Assembly: GCA_028868535.1 (NCBI GenBank)
Contig: JAGWUH010000022.1
Location: forward strand, 1-56,956
Origin: Sphingomonadales bacterium
GTDB lineage: Bacteria > Pseudomonadota > Alphaproteobacteria > Sphingomonadales > Sphingomonadaceae
Length of the DNA stretch: 56,956 nt
Direction: 5' to 3'
Position 1 is the first letter of the stretch. Every line of letters begins with the position of its first letter. Of this stretch, positions 7,243-15,816 are shown in pieces. Below the pieces are notes generated by a model. That model ran no database searches, was not told the origin of the DNA, and was given only the letters and a program-made list of their open reading frames with translations. A program made the translations under genes and the position numbers.

Positions 7243-7674
7243 ATGCGCCTTTCCAGCATGGCCGATTACGCCGTCGTGACGATGACCGCCGCCGCGCGCA
7301 ATTGCGGCGGCGCGCGCATCAGCGCCGCCCGGCTGGCGGAAAGCACCGGTTTGCCCGCCCCCACCGTGCAGAAGCTGGTCAGCCGGCTGACCGCCGCCGG
7401 CCTGCTGCGCTCGGCGCGCGGCGCGCACGGCGGCCTGAAGCTGGCCCGGCCGGCCGCCGCGATCAGCCTGGCGGACATCGTCGAGGCGGTCGAAGGGCCG
7501 ATCGTGCTGGCCTCGTGCCTCGACGGTGAGCACGACTGCTCGCTCGAGAGCGCCTGCGCGGTGCGGCCGCACTGGCCGGTGGTCAACGCCGCACTGCGCG
7601 GCGCGCTGGCGCAAGTACCGCTGACGCAACTGTCCGACCCGCGCGGCGCGCGTCCCGAAGGAGTTACCGCATGA
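7243..7674 (+). CDS. Rrf2-family Fe-S-sensing regulator of the SUF operon
   Basis: Predicted 143-residue Rrf2/IscR-type transcription factor. The winged helix-turn-helix occupies about residues 25-65 ([24 protein letters not shown] then the wing [10 protein letters not shown]). Three cysteines, Cys92, Cys99 and Cys105, sit where IscR carries its cluster ligands, so it probably binds an [Fe-S] cluster and reports cluster supply. As first gene of the operon, with its stop overlapping sufB (ATGA), it very likely controls the whole suf cluster, presumably as a repressor when loaded. This type is often annotated as the SUF system regulator. Confidence 0.92.
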   Translation: MRLSSMADYAVVTMTAAARNCGGARISAARLAESTGLPAPTVQKLVSRLTAAGLLRSARGAHGGLKLARPAAAISLADIVEAVEGPIVLASCLDGEHDCSLESACAVRPHWPVVNAALRGALAQVPLTQLSDPRGARPEGVTA

Positions 7675-9152
7675 GCGAGGGAAGCACCGTGCGTGATGAA
7701 GCCGCGCGCGAGGCGGCAGCGCGCGTCGCCGAGTACGAGCACGGCTGGGTCGCCGACATCGAGCAGGAGTACGGGCCGAAGGGCCTGTCCGAGGATACCG
7801 TCCGCTTCATCTCGGCCAGGAAGGACGAGCCCGAGTGGATGCTCGAATGGCGGCTCAAGGCCTATCGCGCCTGGCTCGAGATGCCGATGCCCGAATGGGC
7901 CAAGCTCAACGTCCCGCCGATCGACTACCAGGAGGCCTACTACTGGGCGGCGCCGAAGAAGAAGGACGGCCCGGCCAGCCTCGACGAGGTCGATCCCGAG
8001 ATCCTGCGCGTCTATGAAAAGCTCGGCATCCCGCTGGAGGAGCAGAAGGTGCTCGCCGGGGTCGAGGGGGCGCGCAAGGTCGCGGTGGACGCCGTGTTCG
8101 ACAGCGTCTCGGTCGCCACCACCTTCCGCAAGGAGCTGGAGGCCGCCGGCGTCATCTTCCGCTCGATCAGCGAGGCGATCCGCGAATACCCCGATCTCGT
8201 CCGCAAGTGGCTGGGCAAGGTCGTGCCGGTGCGCGACAACTACTTCGCCGCGCTGAACTGCGCGGTCTTCTCCGACGGCACCTTCGTCTACATCCCCGAA
8301 GGCGTGCGCTGTCCGATGGAGCTCTCCACCTACTTCCGCATCAACGCCGAGAACACCGGCCAGTTCGAACGCACGCTGATCGTCGCGGACAAGGGTTCCT
8401 ACGTCTCCTACCTCGAAGGCTGCACCGCCCCGCAGCGCGACGAGAACCAGCTTCACGCCGCGGTGGTCGAGCTGGTCGCGCTCGAAGATGCCGAGATCAA
8501 GTATTCGACCGTGCAGAACTGGTACCCCGGCGACGCGGAAGGGCGGGGCGGCATCTACAACTTCGTCACCAAGCGCGCGCTGTGCCAGGGCGCGCGCAGC
8601 AAGGTTTCGTGGACCCAGGTCGAGACCGGCAGCGCGATCACCTGGAAGTATCCGTCGTGCGTGCTCAACGGCGAGGATTCGGTGGGCGAGTTTTACTCGG
8701 TGGCGGTCACCAACAATTACCAGCAGGCCGATACCGGCACCAAGATGATCCACAACGGCAAGGGCAGCCGCTCGACGATCATCTCCAAGGGCATCAGCGC
8801 CGGCAAGTCGAACAACACCTATCGCGGCCTCGTCCGCGTCGGCGCCGCGGCGGAGAACGTTCGCAACTTCACCCAGTGCGATTCGCTGCTGCTGGGCGCC
8901 GAGTGCGGCGCGCACACCGTCCCCTACATCGAGGTGCGCAACCCCACCGCGCAGATCGAGCATGAGGCGACGACCAGCAAGATCTCCGACGACCAGCTGT
9001 TCTACGCGATGCAGCGCGGCCTCGACCAGGAATCGGCGGTGGCGCTGATCGTCAACGGCTTCGCGAAGGAAGTGCTGCAGCAGTTGCCAATGGAATTCGC
9101 CGTGGAAGCGCAGAAGCTGCTCGGCATCAGTCTCGAAGGATCGGTCGGTTGA
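7671..9152 (+). CDS. sufB: Fe-S cluster scaffold SufB
   Basis: Predicted 493-residue core subunit of the cytosolic SufBCD scaffold on which [Fe-S] clusters are built. Typical segments are seen: [14 protein letters not shown] near residue 85, the central VPEGVRCP-like [17 protein letters not shown], the [18 protein letters not shown] stretch, and the C-terminal [16 protein letters not shown] motif followed by [15 protein letters not shown]. Length is normal for the family. It overlaps the regulator by four bases upstream and the DUF559 gene by four bases downstream. Confidence 0.97.
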   Translation: MSEGSTVRDEAAREAAARVAEYEHGWVADIEQEYGPKGLSEDTVRFISARKDEPEWMLEWRLKAYRAWLEMPMPEWAKLNVPPIDYQEAYYWAAPKKKDGPASLDEVDPEILRVYEKLGIPLEEQKVLAGVEGARKVAVDAVFDSVSVATTFRKELEAAGVIFRSISEAIREYPDLVRKWLGKVVPVRDNYFAALNCAVFSDGTFVYIPEGVRCPMELSTYFRINAENTGQFERTLIVADKGSYVSYLEGCTAPQRDENQLHAAVVELVALEDAEIKYSTVQNWYPGDAEGRGGIYNFVTKRALCQGARSKVSWTQVETGSAITWKYPSCVLNGEDSVGEFYSVAVTNNYQQADTGTKMIHNGKGSRSTIISKGISAGKSNNTYRGLVRVGAAAENVRNFTQCDSLLLGAECGAHTVPYIEVRNPTAQIEHEATTSKISDDQLFYAMQRGLDQESAVALIVNGFAKEVLQQLPMEFAVEAQKLLGISLEGSVG

Positions 9153-9616
9153 AGAAGACGCTCTCGATACGCACCGGCGACACCGCCAGCCCGACGCAGA
9201 AATCGTGGGGCGTCACCGGCGACCGGCTCGAACGCCTCAAGCAGCGCGCCCGTGATGAGCGCCGCAAGCCGACCGAGGCCGAGCGCCTGCTGTGGGAACG
9301 CATCCAGGGCGGCCAGATCGGCGGGCTGAAGTTCAGCCGCAAGCAGCTGGTCGGCTCGGTGCTGGCGACGTTCGCCTGCCCGTCGCGCTGGGTGGTGATC
9401 CAGATCAGCCCCGCCGACGCCAATGCCGAGCTCGATGCCTTGCAGGACCGCAAGCTGGCCGAAACCGGCATCCGCGTGCTGCGCTTCGCCGAAGCGCAGG
9501 TGCTGGAGGCGATGGAAACCGTGCTCGACGCGATCAAGACCGAAGTGAACAAGCCGTTCGACAAGCGCGCCGCGCAGCGCGGAGCCTCCGCACAATTCGC
9601 GCGCGAAGAGGGATGA
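9149..9616 (+). CDS. DUF559 nuclease-like protein embedded in the suf operon
   Basis: Predicted 155-residue protein with a DUF559 fold, related to Vsr/PD-(D/E)XK nucleases. Recognisable features are [12 protein letters not shown] (residues 41-52), [11 protein letters not shown] (59-69), the FACP turn (75-78) and [19 protein letters not shown] (109-126). Compared with the usual family pattern (IVDF...LVVEVDG), the acidic positions appear replaced (Thr74; Ile84/Gln85/Ile86), so it may not cut DNA. It starts with TTG overlapping the sufB TGA (TTGA), with GAAGGA upstream, and its TGA lies 2 bases before the preferred sufC ATG (9619), overlapping an alternative one at 9613. Co-translation with the scaffold genes suggests a role linked to Fe-S assembly, unknown in kind. 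Confidence 0.85.
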   Translation: MKKTLSIRTGDTASPTQKSWGVTGDRLERLKQRARDERRKPTEAERLLWERIQGGQIGGLKFSRKQLVGSVLATFACPSRWVVIQISPADANAELDALQDRKLAETGIRVLRFAEAQVLEAMETVLDAIKTEVNKPFDKRAAQRGASAQFAREEG

Positions 9617-9618
9617 CC

Positions 9619-10359
9619 ATGCTCGTAATCGACGATCTCCACGCCGAAGTCGCCGGCAAACCGATCCTCAAGGGCCTTTCGCTGACCATCAACGCCGGCG
9701 AAATCCACGCGATCATGGGCCCTAACGGCGCCGGCAAGTCCACGCTCGGCTACACGCTCGGCGGACGGCCGGGCTATGAGGTCACCGGCGGCAGCGTCAC
9801 TTTCGAGGGCCGCGACCTGCTCGCGCTCGCCCCCCACGAACGCGCCGCGGCCGGGCTGTTCCTCGGCTTCCAGTACCCGGTCGAGATCCCCGGCGTCTCC
9901 AACGTCCAGTTCCTGCGCGAGGCGCTCAACGCCCAGCGCCGCCAGCGCGGCGAGACCGAGCTTTCCGGCGGTGCCTTCCTGCAGGTCGCCAAATTGAAGG
10001 CCGGCCTGCTGAAGATGGACATGGACATGCTCAAGCGGCCGGTGAACGTCGGCTTCTCGGGCGGCGAGAAGAAGCGCGCCGAGATGGTGCAGATGGGCAT
10101 CCTCGACCCGAAGTTCGCGGTGCTCGACGAGACCGACTCCGGCCTCGACATCGACGCGCTGCGCATCTGCGGCGAAGGCATCAACACGATCATGCGCAAG
10201 CCCGGCAAGGCCGTGCTGCTGATCACCCACTACCAGCGCCTGCTCGATGTCGTGAAGCCGGACTTCGTCCACGTCCTCGCCGGCGGCCGCATCGTCCGCA
10301 GTGGCGGGCCGGAACTGGCGCTGGAGCTGGAGCGCGAGGGCTACGAGGCCGTGGCGTGA
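9619..10359 (+). CDS. sufC: SufC ATPase of the SufBCD scaffold
   Basis: Predicted 246-residue ABC-type ATPase that drives conformational change in SufBD. Walker A is GPNGAGKST (residues 34-42), the signature FSGGEKKRAEM is in the second half and Walker B is VLDETDSGLD. An ATG six bases earlier (9613) overlaps the previous stop; I prefer 9619 because GAAGAGGG then sits at a proper distance and SufC proteins start with a similar short strand. Length is normal. The gene overlaps sufD by four bases (GTGA). Confidence 0.96.
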   Translation: MLVIDDLHAEVAGKPILKGLSLTINAGEIHAIMGPNGAGKSTLGYTLGGRPGYEVTGGSVTFEGRDLLALAPHERAAAGLFLGFQYPVEIPGVSNVQFLREALNAQRRQRGETELSGGAFLQVAKLKAGLLKMDMDMLKRPVNVGFSGGEKKRAEMVQMGILDPKFAVLDETDSGLDIDALRICGEGINTIMRKPGKAVLLITHYQRLLDVVKPDFVHVLAGGRIVRSGGPELALELEREGYEAVA

Positions 10360-11090
10360 CGGCACGGGCGCTCCCCGATACCCGCGCCGTCGAGGACTGG
10401 CGCTATGCCCCGCAGGCGGCGCTGGCCGAGTTGTGGCCGCTGGAAGCGCCCGACACGGTCACCGTGCCTGCCGGCGAGCACTTCGTCCGCGCCATCGTCC
10501 TCGATACCGATGCGGTGGTCCATCTCGACCTGACGCTCGCGGCCGGCGCCACCGCCGCGGTGCATGTCGTCAACGTCGGCAGCGGCTATGGCCGGGTCGA
10601 GGTCACCGCCACGCTCGGCGCCGGCGCCGATTTCACGCTTGGCGCGGTCCAGCTCGCCGGCGGCAGCGCGATGCGCGAGATCGTCGCCAGCGTCACCCAC
10701 GCCGCGCCCGACGCCACCAGCCGCCAGATCGTCCGCACCGTGCTCGGCGGGCAGGCGACCGGCACCGTGCTCGGCCGCATCCGGGTGGAGCGCGGCGCCA
10801 TCGGCACCGATGCCGAACAGTCGATCCGTGCCATGCTGCTCGATCGCACCGCCACCGCCAACGCCCGGCCGGAGCTGGAAATCTTCGCCGACGACGTCAA
10901 GTGCGCGCACGGCTGCGCCGTGGGTGAGCTGGACGCCATGGGTCTGTTCTACCTGCAATCGCGCGGGCTCGAACCGCCGCGCGCCAAGGCGCTGATGCTG
11001 CAGGCGTTCCTGGCGGAGGCGCTGGTCGGCGCCGAGGACGAGGAGCGGCTCTGCGCGCTGGCGCTCGCGGCGCTGGAGGGCCTGCTGTGA
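10356..11090 (+). CDS. sufD: SufD scaffold subunit, short form
   Basis: Predicted 244-residue SufD, partner of SufB in the SufBC2D complex. The C-terminal beta-helix core and the family ending are clear: EIFADDVKCAHGCAVGELDAMGLFYLQSRGL, followed by a helical tail. It is much shorter than the roughly 420-residue enterobacterial protein and lacks most of the N-terminal helical domain. Short SufD proteins seem usual in sphingomonads, so I read it as intact. It starts with GTG overlapping the sufC TGA and overlaps sufS by four bases. Confidence 0.92.
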   Translation: MTARALPDTRAVEDWRYAPQAALAELWPLEAPDTVTVPAGEHFVRAIVLDTDAVVHLDLTLAAGATAAVHVVNVGSGYGRVEVTATLGAGADFTLGAVQLAGGSAMREIVASVTHAAPDATSRQIVRTVLGGQATGTVLGRIRVERGAIGTDAEQSIRAMLLDRTATANARPELEIFADDVKCAHGCAVGELDAMGLFYLQSRGLEPPRAKALMLQAFLAEALVGAEDEERLCALALAALEGLL

Positions 11091-12325
11091 ACGCCCCGTT
11101 CCCCTCGCTCCGCGCCGACCTGCGCGCCGATTTCCCCGGCCTCGTCACCGCCGAGGGCAAGCCCTGGCACTACCTCGATTCGGGCGCGACCGCGCAGAAG
11201 CCGCAGGCGGTGATCGACGCCACGGTGCGCGCGATGGGCGCCGACTACGCCACCGTCCATCGCGGCGTCTACGGCCGCTCCGCCGAGATGACGCTGGCGT
11301 TCGAGGCCGCCCGCCGCCGCGTCGCCCGTTTCATCGGCGGGCAGGAGGCGGAGATCGTGTTCGTGCGCGGCGCGACCGAGGCGATCAATCTCGTCGCCCA
11401 GACCTGGGGCGCCGCCAACCTGCGCGCCGGTGACCGCGTGCTGCTCTCGGTGCTCGAACACCATTCCAACATCGTGCCGTGGCAGTTGCTGGCGCAGCGC
11501 ACCGGCTTCGCCATCGACGTCTGCCCGCTGACCGAGGACGGCCGCATCGACCTCGACGCCGCCGAGGCCATGCTCACCCCGGCGCACAAGCTGGTCAGCC
11601 TCGCGCACGTCTCGAACGTGCTGGGCTCGGTGCTCGACGTCGCCCGGGCCGCCAGTCTGGCCCACGCCGTCGGTGCGAAGCTGCTGGTCGACGGCTGCCA
11701 GGCGGTGCCCCGCCTGCCGGTCGACGTCGCCGCGCTGGGCTGCGATTTCTACGTGTTCTCCAGCCACAAGCTCTACGGCCCCACCGGCATCGGCGCGCTG
11801 TGGGCACGGGCGGAGATCCTCGACGCGATGCCGCCCTGGCAGGGCGGCGGCGCGATGATCGATCGCGTCGCGTTCGAGGGCACGACCTTCGCGCCCGCAC
11901 CGCAGCGGTTCGAGGCCGGCACCCCGGCGATCGTCGAGGCGATCGGGCTGGCCGCGGCGATCGACTACGTCGACACGATCGGCCTCGACGCGATCCACGC
12001 GCACGAGGCCCGCCTCGTCGCAACGCTCCGCTCCGAGCTGCGCGCGCTGAATGCCGTCCACCTGTTCGGCCCCGATCAATCCGCCGGCATCGTCAGTTTC
12101 GCGCTGGAGGGGGTGCATCCGCACGACCTCGGCACCATATTGGACGAGGCGCGCGGGGCTTTCGGCCCGGTGGCGATCCGCGCCGGGCACCACTGCGCGC
12201 AGCCGCTGATGGCGCACCTCGGCGTGCCAGCCACCGCCCGCGCCAGCTTCGGCCTGTACAACGACGAGAGCGACATTGCCGCCCTGCTCGCCGGCATCGA
12301 ACGCACCAGGAGACTCTTCGGATGA
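11087..12325 (+). CDS. sufS: Cysteine desulfurase SufS (class II)
   Basis: Predicted 412-residue PLP enzyme removing sulfur from cysteine for cluster assembly. The PLP lysine is Lys228 in FSSHKLYGPTG; the persulfide-carrying cysteine is Cys370 in RAGHHCAQPLM. His125/His126 in LEHHSN stack on the cofactor. The short loop around Cys370 marks class II enzymes, which normally need an activator such as SufE or SufU; none is encoded in this operon. It starts with GTG overlapping the sufD stop and ends in an ATGA overlap with sufT. Confidence 0.96.
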   Translation: MNAPFPSLRADLRADFPGLVTAEGKPWHYLDSGATAQKPQAVIDATVRAMGADYATVHRGVYGRSAEMTLAFEAARRRVARFIGGQEAEIVFVRGATEAINLVAQTWGAANLRAGDRVLLSVLEHHSNIVPWQLLAQRTGFAIDVCPLTEDGRIDLDAAEAMLTPAHKLVSLAHVSNVLGSVLDVARAASLAHAVGAKLLVDGCQAVPRLPVDVAALGCDFYVFSSHKLYGPTGIGALWARAEILDAMPPWQGGGAMIDRVAFEGTTFAPAPQRFEAGTPAIVEAIGLAAAIDYVDTIGLDAIHAHEARLVATLRSELRALNAVHLFGPDQSAGIVSFALEGVHPHDLGTILDEARGAFGPVAIRAGHHCAQPLMAHLGVPATARASFGLYNDESDIAALLAGIERTRRLFG

Positions 12326-12810
12326 GCGACAACCCCCCACGGTACACGGTCGAGGAAGTCAGCGAGGCCGCGCCGCCGCCTCGCGCCAAAGTCGACGATG
12401 CGGTCGAGGACGCGGAATCGCCGGCCGAGACGCTGGCCCGCAAGAAGGACTATCTCGAAGGCTTCCTCGCTCAGCAGCCCGCGGGGATCGGCGCCGGTGA
12501 ACCCGGCGGCGTGCTCTACGAGGGCGTGATCGCCGCGCTGCGCGAGATCTTCGACCCCGAAATCCCGGTCAACATCTACGATCTCGGCCTGATCTACGGC
12601 GTCGATGTCTCCGACGACGCCGCGGTGACGGTGACGATGACGCTGACCACGCCGCACTGCCCGGTCGCCGAATCGATGCCGGGCGAAGTCGAACTGCGCG
12701 TCTCCGCCGTCCCCGGCGTGCGCGATGCCGAAGTGAACCTCGTCTGGGACCCGCCGTGGGACCCGCAGAAGATGTCGGACGAGGCCAAGCTCGAACTGGG
12801 AATGCTGTGA
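12322..12810 (+). CDS. sufT: SufT-like MIP18/DUF59 protein
   Basis: Predicted 162-residue protein: a low-complexity acidic N-terminus (residues 1-45), then a DUF59 domain from about residue 65. The hallmark DPEIPVNIYDLGLIY and the conserved cysteine in TTPHCPVAE are present. SufT proteins act as auxiliary factors in Fe-S maturation, mostly under high demand. It is placed between sufS and sufA with overlapping stops and starts, as in many alphaproteobacteria and Gram-positives. The N-terminal extension is longer than the bare domain. Confidence 0.92.
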   Translation: MSDNPPRYTVEEVSEAAPPPRAKVDDAVEDAESPAETLARKKDYLEGFLAQQPAGIGAGEPGGVLYEGVIAALREIFDPEIPVNIYDLGLIYGVDVSDDAAVTVTMTLTTPHCPVAESMPGEVELRVSAVPGVRDAEVNLVWDPPWDPQKMSDEAKLELGML

Positions 12811-13172
12811 TGAGCGAAACCAAGGCCCCCACCCGCCCGCGCCCCGCCGCCGTCATGCTGACGCCGTCGGCCGAGGCGCGCGTCGCGAAACTGATGGCCG
12901 AGGCCCCCGCCGGCGCGATCGGCGTCAAGCTGTCCACGCCGCGCCGGGGTTGCTCGGGCCTTGCCTATTCGGTCGACTACGTGACCGATGCCAGCCCCAT
13001 GGACGAGCGCATCGAAACCCCCGGCGGCCTGTTCTTCATCGACGGCGCCTCGGTGCTCTACCTGATCGGCAGCACGATGGACTGGCAGGAGGACGATTTC
13101 ACCGCCGGCTTCGTGTTCCAGAACCCGAATGCCAAGGGTTCGTGCGGCTGCGGCGAAAGCTTCACGGTCTGA
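12810..13172 (+). CDS. sufA: A-type Fe-S carrier SufA
   Basis: Predicted 120-residue HesB/IscA-family carrier, last gene of the suf operon. The three ligands are Cys48 (RRGCSGLAY), Cys112 and Cys114 (SCGCGESF). The first 15 residues are a flexible basic/proline-rich tail. Its ATG shares a base with the sufT stop (TGATG). Together with the ErpA-like protein at 1057 this gives two A-type carriers in the window. It ends three bases from the convergent mmcB stop; I saw no clear terminator between them. Confidence 0.94.
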   Translation: MSETKAPTRPRPAAVMLTPSAEARVAKLMAEAPAGAIGVKLSTPRRGCSGLAYSVDYVTDASPMDERIETPGGLFFIDGASVLYLIGSTMDWQEDDFTAGFVFQNPNAKGSCGCGESFTV

Positions 13173-13175
13173 CGA

Positions 13176-13673
13176 TCAGCCGGTAAATCCGATTTCCGGA
13201 TCGAACGCACAGGCCTGCCGCCGCAGCGACGCGCGCGCCAGCCGTTCGACTTCCGCCTTGCGCCGCGCCGCCGCCAACGGCTGCAACGGCGCGGGACGCA
13301 GGATTTCCGCATCGTAGCCATCCGCGACGATCAGCCCGCAGCGCTCGGGCAGGAACGCGGGCGTTTCCATGCATCCGCGATCGAGGTGCGGCGCCAGCCC
13401 CCAGTAGAAGCGGTCGCAATGCTCGAAATAGTCGGTCCACTTGCCGTCGCCCAGCAGGTCGGCGCGACTGACCTTGATCTCGACGATGATCACCTGGCCC
13501 TTGGCGTCGATCCCCATCAGGTCCGCCCGCCGGTTCGACCGCAACGGCATTTCCGGCAGGCACCAGATGTCGTTGCGCGCGAACAGCCGGCAAATTCCTC
13601 GTGCCACCTGCAACGCGGTTACGCCGGACGAAAGGGGCAGGGCTTCCGCACAAGGTGATTCGGGATCGGCCAT
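13176..13673 (-). CDS. mmcB: MmcB-family DNA repair protein (PD-(D/E)XK fold)
   Basis: Predicted 165-residue protein of the MmcB (DUF1052) family, known in Caulobacter as an SOS-regulated factor acting with error-prone polymerases. The nuclease-like core is visible: RRADLMGID (metal Asp), VIIVEIKVSRADLLGDGKW (Glu-x-Lys) and TDYFEHCDRFYWGL. An alphaproteobacterial signature gene. It starts with ATG at 13673; I did not find a convincing LexA box in the 60 bases upstream. It converges with sufA. Confidence 0.9.
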   Translation of the reverse strand: MADPESPCAEALPLSSGVTALQVARGICRLFARNDIWCLPEMPLRSNRRADLMGIDAKGQVIIVEIKVSRADLLGDGKWTDYFEHCDRFYWGLAPHLDRGCMETPAFLPERCGLIVADGYDAEILRPAPLQPLAAARRKAEVERLARASLRRQACAFDPEIGFTG

Positions 13674-13732
13674 GCCCCTTTATAGGAACATATCAGGAAC
13701 CCGCAAGCAATTGGCGACTCGGCGCGGCGCCG

Positions 13733-14161
13733 TCACTCGTCCTGCATGCTGCCGATCAGGCCCAGCAGCGAATCGCGCGCGCTGATGAATTCGTGCAGCA
13801 GCGCGCGCGCCGGGGCTTCCGGATGACCGCCGCGCTGGTGCACCGCGATCAGCGCGGTCAAACCGGGCTCCATCACCGCGGCCAGATCGGCGACGCCTTG
13901 GCGCACCAGGCTGCCGCGCCAGTCGACCGCCGCGTCCACACGGGCCGGAAAAGCCCGGGTTTCCGCGGATTCGATCGGATCGGTGCTGCTCGCCAGCGCC
14001 GCGACCGCCGCGGCGGCGCGGTGCAAGGCATGCCACTGGCGGCCGAGTTGCACGGTCGCCGCGCGGGGCGCGGCGGCCATGGCCCGCGCGCGCGCGGTTC
14101 CGTCCGCGCGGGCATTCGGCCCGGCGAACTCCGGCGGCAGTTCGGGTGGAAACGATCCCAT
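13733..14161 (-). CDS. Hypothetical Ala/Arg-rich protein
   Basis: Predicted 142-residue protein, mostly helical by composition, with a proline-rich start ([11 protein letters not shown]) and a C-terminal helix ending [12 protein letters not shown] recognise no family, signal peptide or membrane segment. It lies between mmcB and tRNA-Arg on the minus strand, 59 bases upstream of mmcB, and could be in the same transcript. Codon usage matches neighbouring genes and the opposite strand shows no better candidate. Confidence 0.6.
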   Translation of the reverse strand: MGSFPPELPPEFAGPNARADGTARARAMAAAPRAATVQLGRQWHALHRAAAAVAALASSTDPIESAETRAFPARVDAAVDWRGSLVRQGVADLAAVMEPGLTALIAVHQRGGHPEAPARALLHEFISARDSLLGLIGSMQDE

Positions 14162-14276
14162 CGCGCCCCGGCATAGCGGGGCCGCCTTGCGAATTCGCTA
14201 AAAGCGCCCTCCGCGACCGCGCCATGCAAAATCGCTGGCGCCGTGGCGCGCCCGCTGCTAACCGCCCCCAACCAGC

Positions 14277-14353
<77 letters not shown>

Positions 14354-14394
14354 GTTCGTGTCGGCCAGATGCGGTTGCATCGTGCGCGACGACG

Positions 14395-15330
14395 CTATCC
14401 GCCCGACCCCGCCAGCAACGCCCGCGCGCGATCGCAATCGCGCTGCATCTGCACGGTAAGCGCGTCGAGCGAATCGAACTTCGCCTCCGGCCGCAGGAAG
14501 TGGTGCAGCGCCACTTCGATCTCCTGGCCGTAAAGATCGCCGCTGAAGTCGAAGAAGTGCGGTTCCAGCAGTTCCTTCGGGGGATCGAAGCTCGGCCGGA
14601 TGCCGAGGTTCGCCGCGCCGTTGAGCAGGCGCCCGTCAGGCAGCCGGCCGGTCACCGCATAGATGCCGTAGCGCGGCCGCAGATAGGCGCCGAGCGCGAG
14701 ATTGGCAGTGGGGAAGCCGATCGTACGGCCGAGCTTGTCGCCGTGCTGGACGGTGTGGCGGATCGCGAACGGCCGCGTCAGCAACCGCGTCGCGGCTTCG
14801 CAGTCGCCGGTCTTGAGCGCCGCGCGGATGCGGCTCGATGACACCGGCTCGCCGCCCTCGATCACCGCGGGCACGGCGCGCGCGCGCAACCCGAAGCCGG
14901 CGCCGACTTCGCCCAGCACGCGCGGATTGCCGCCGCGCCCCTTGCCGAAGGTGAAGTCCTCGCCGGTGACCACCCCGGCAGCGCCGAGCTGCGCCGCGAG
15001 CATGTCGCTGATCCAGCCCTCGGCCGGCGTCGCCGCCATCGCCGCGGTGAAATGGAAGACCAGCATGGCGTCGGCCCCGGCCGCCTCGAACAGGTCCTGC
15101 CGCTGGTCGAGCGTGGTCAGCCGGAACGGCTCTGCATCGGGCTGGAACACCCGCACCGGATGCGGGTCGAAGGTGGCGACGATGCACGGCCTGCCCTCGT
15201 CCCTGGCCCAGTCCAGCGCCGCGCCGACGACGGCCTGGTGGCCGAGGTGGAAGCCGTCGAAATTGCCCAGCGCCAGGACCGCGCCGCGCAGGCCTGAGGG
15301 GATCGGCTGGCGGGAATCGAGGCGAATCAT
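14395..15330 (-). CDS. ribF: Bifunctional riboflavin kinase / FAD synthetase
   Basis: Predicted 311-residue enzyme making FMN and then FAD. The N-terminal nucleotidyltransferase domain shows [15 protein letters not shown] near residue 22 and FDPHPVRVF; the C-terminal flavokinase domain starts near residue 180 with [11 protein letters not shown] and continues to [15 protein letters not shown]. Length is usual. It is the last gene of the leftward cluster gpmA-purE-purK-folA-ribF; its ATG overlaps the folA stop (ATGA). Confidence 0.96.
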   Translation of the reverse strand: MIRLDSRQPIPSGLRGAVLALGNFDGFHLGHQAVVGAALDWARDEGRPCIVATFDPHPVRVFQPDAEPFRLTTLDQRQDLFEAAGADAMLVFHFTAAMAATPAEGWISDMLAAQLGAAGVVTGEDFTFGKGRGGNPRVLGEVGAGFGLRARAVPAVIEGGEPVSSSRIRAALKTGDCEAATRLLTRPFAIRHTVQHGDKLGRTIGFPTANLALGAYLRPRYGIYAVTGRLPDGRLLNGAANLGIRPSFDPPKELLEPHFFDFSGDLYGQEIEVALHHFLRPEAKFDSLDALTVQMQRDCDRARALLAGSGG

Positions 15331-15812
15331 GACGCGCGCTTCAGCGTGACGAACGAGTAGGCGGGGCGATCGTCCTCGGCGTCGTGGAATTCACGGGCCG
15401 TTTCCCGCCAGCCGGTGGCGTCGAGCGGGGGCATCACCGTGTCGCCGGCGTAATCGGCGTGGATCTCGGTCAGTTCGATCCACTCGGCAAACGGCAGGAA
15501 CTGCGCGAAGACCTCGGCGCCGCCGATCACCGCCACCGGTCCGTCGCCGGCGATGCGGATCGCCTCGGCCACGGAATGCGCGGGCTCCGCCCCGGCCGCC
15601 GTCCAGCCGGCGTCGCGCGTCAGCACGATGTGCCGGCGGCCCGGCAGGGGCGCGGGAAAACCATCGAAGGTCGTGCGGCCCATGATCATCGGCTTGCCCA
15701 CGGTCAGCGCCTTGAAGTGCCGCAGGTCGGCCGGGAGCCGCCAGGGCAGACCGCCGCCGGCTCCGATCACGCCGTTGGCCGCCCGGGCGTAGATCAGGAA
15801 CAGGTCCGCCAT
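15327..15812 (-). CDS. folA: Dihydrofolate reductase
   Basis: Predicted 161-residue NADPH-dependent enzyme regenerating tetrahydrofolate. Clear motifs: ANGVIGAGGGLPWRLPADLRHFK with the catalytic acidic residue (Asp), PMIMGRTTFDGF, PLPGRRHIVLTRD, and VIGGAEVFAQFLP. I chose the ATG at 15812 because it gives the canonical N-terminus; the open frame runs further but without family similarity. It starts four bases after the purK stop and overlaps ribF. A folate enzyme beside purine genes is metabolically sensible. Confidence 0.95.
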   Translation of the reverse strand: MADLFLIYARAANGVIGAGGGLPWRLPADLRHFKALTVGKPMIMGRTTFDGFPAPLPGRRHIVLTRDAGWTAAGAEPAHSVAEAIRIAGDGPVAVIGGAEVFAQFLPFAEWIELTEIHADYAGDTVMPPLDATGWRETAREFHDAEDDRPAYSFVTLKRAS

Positions 15813-15816
15813 CGCC

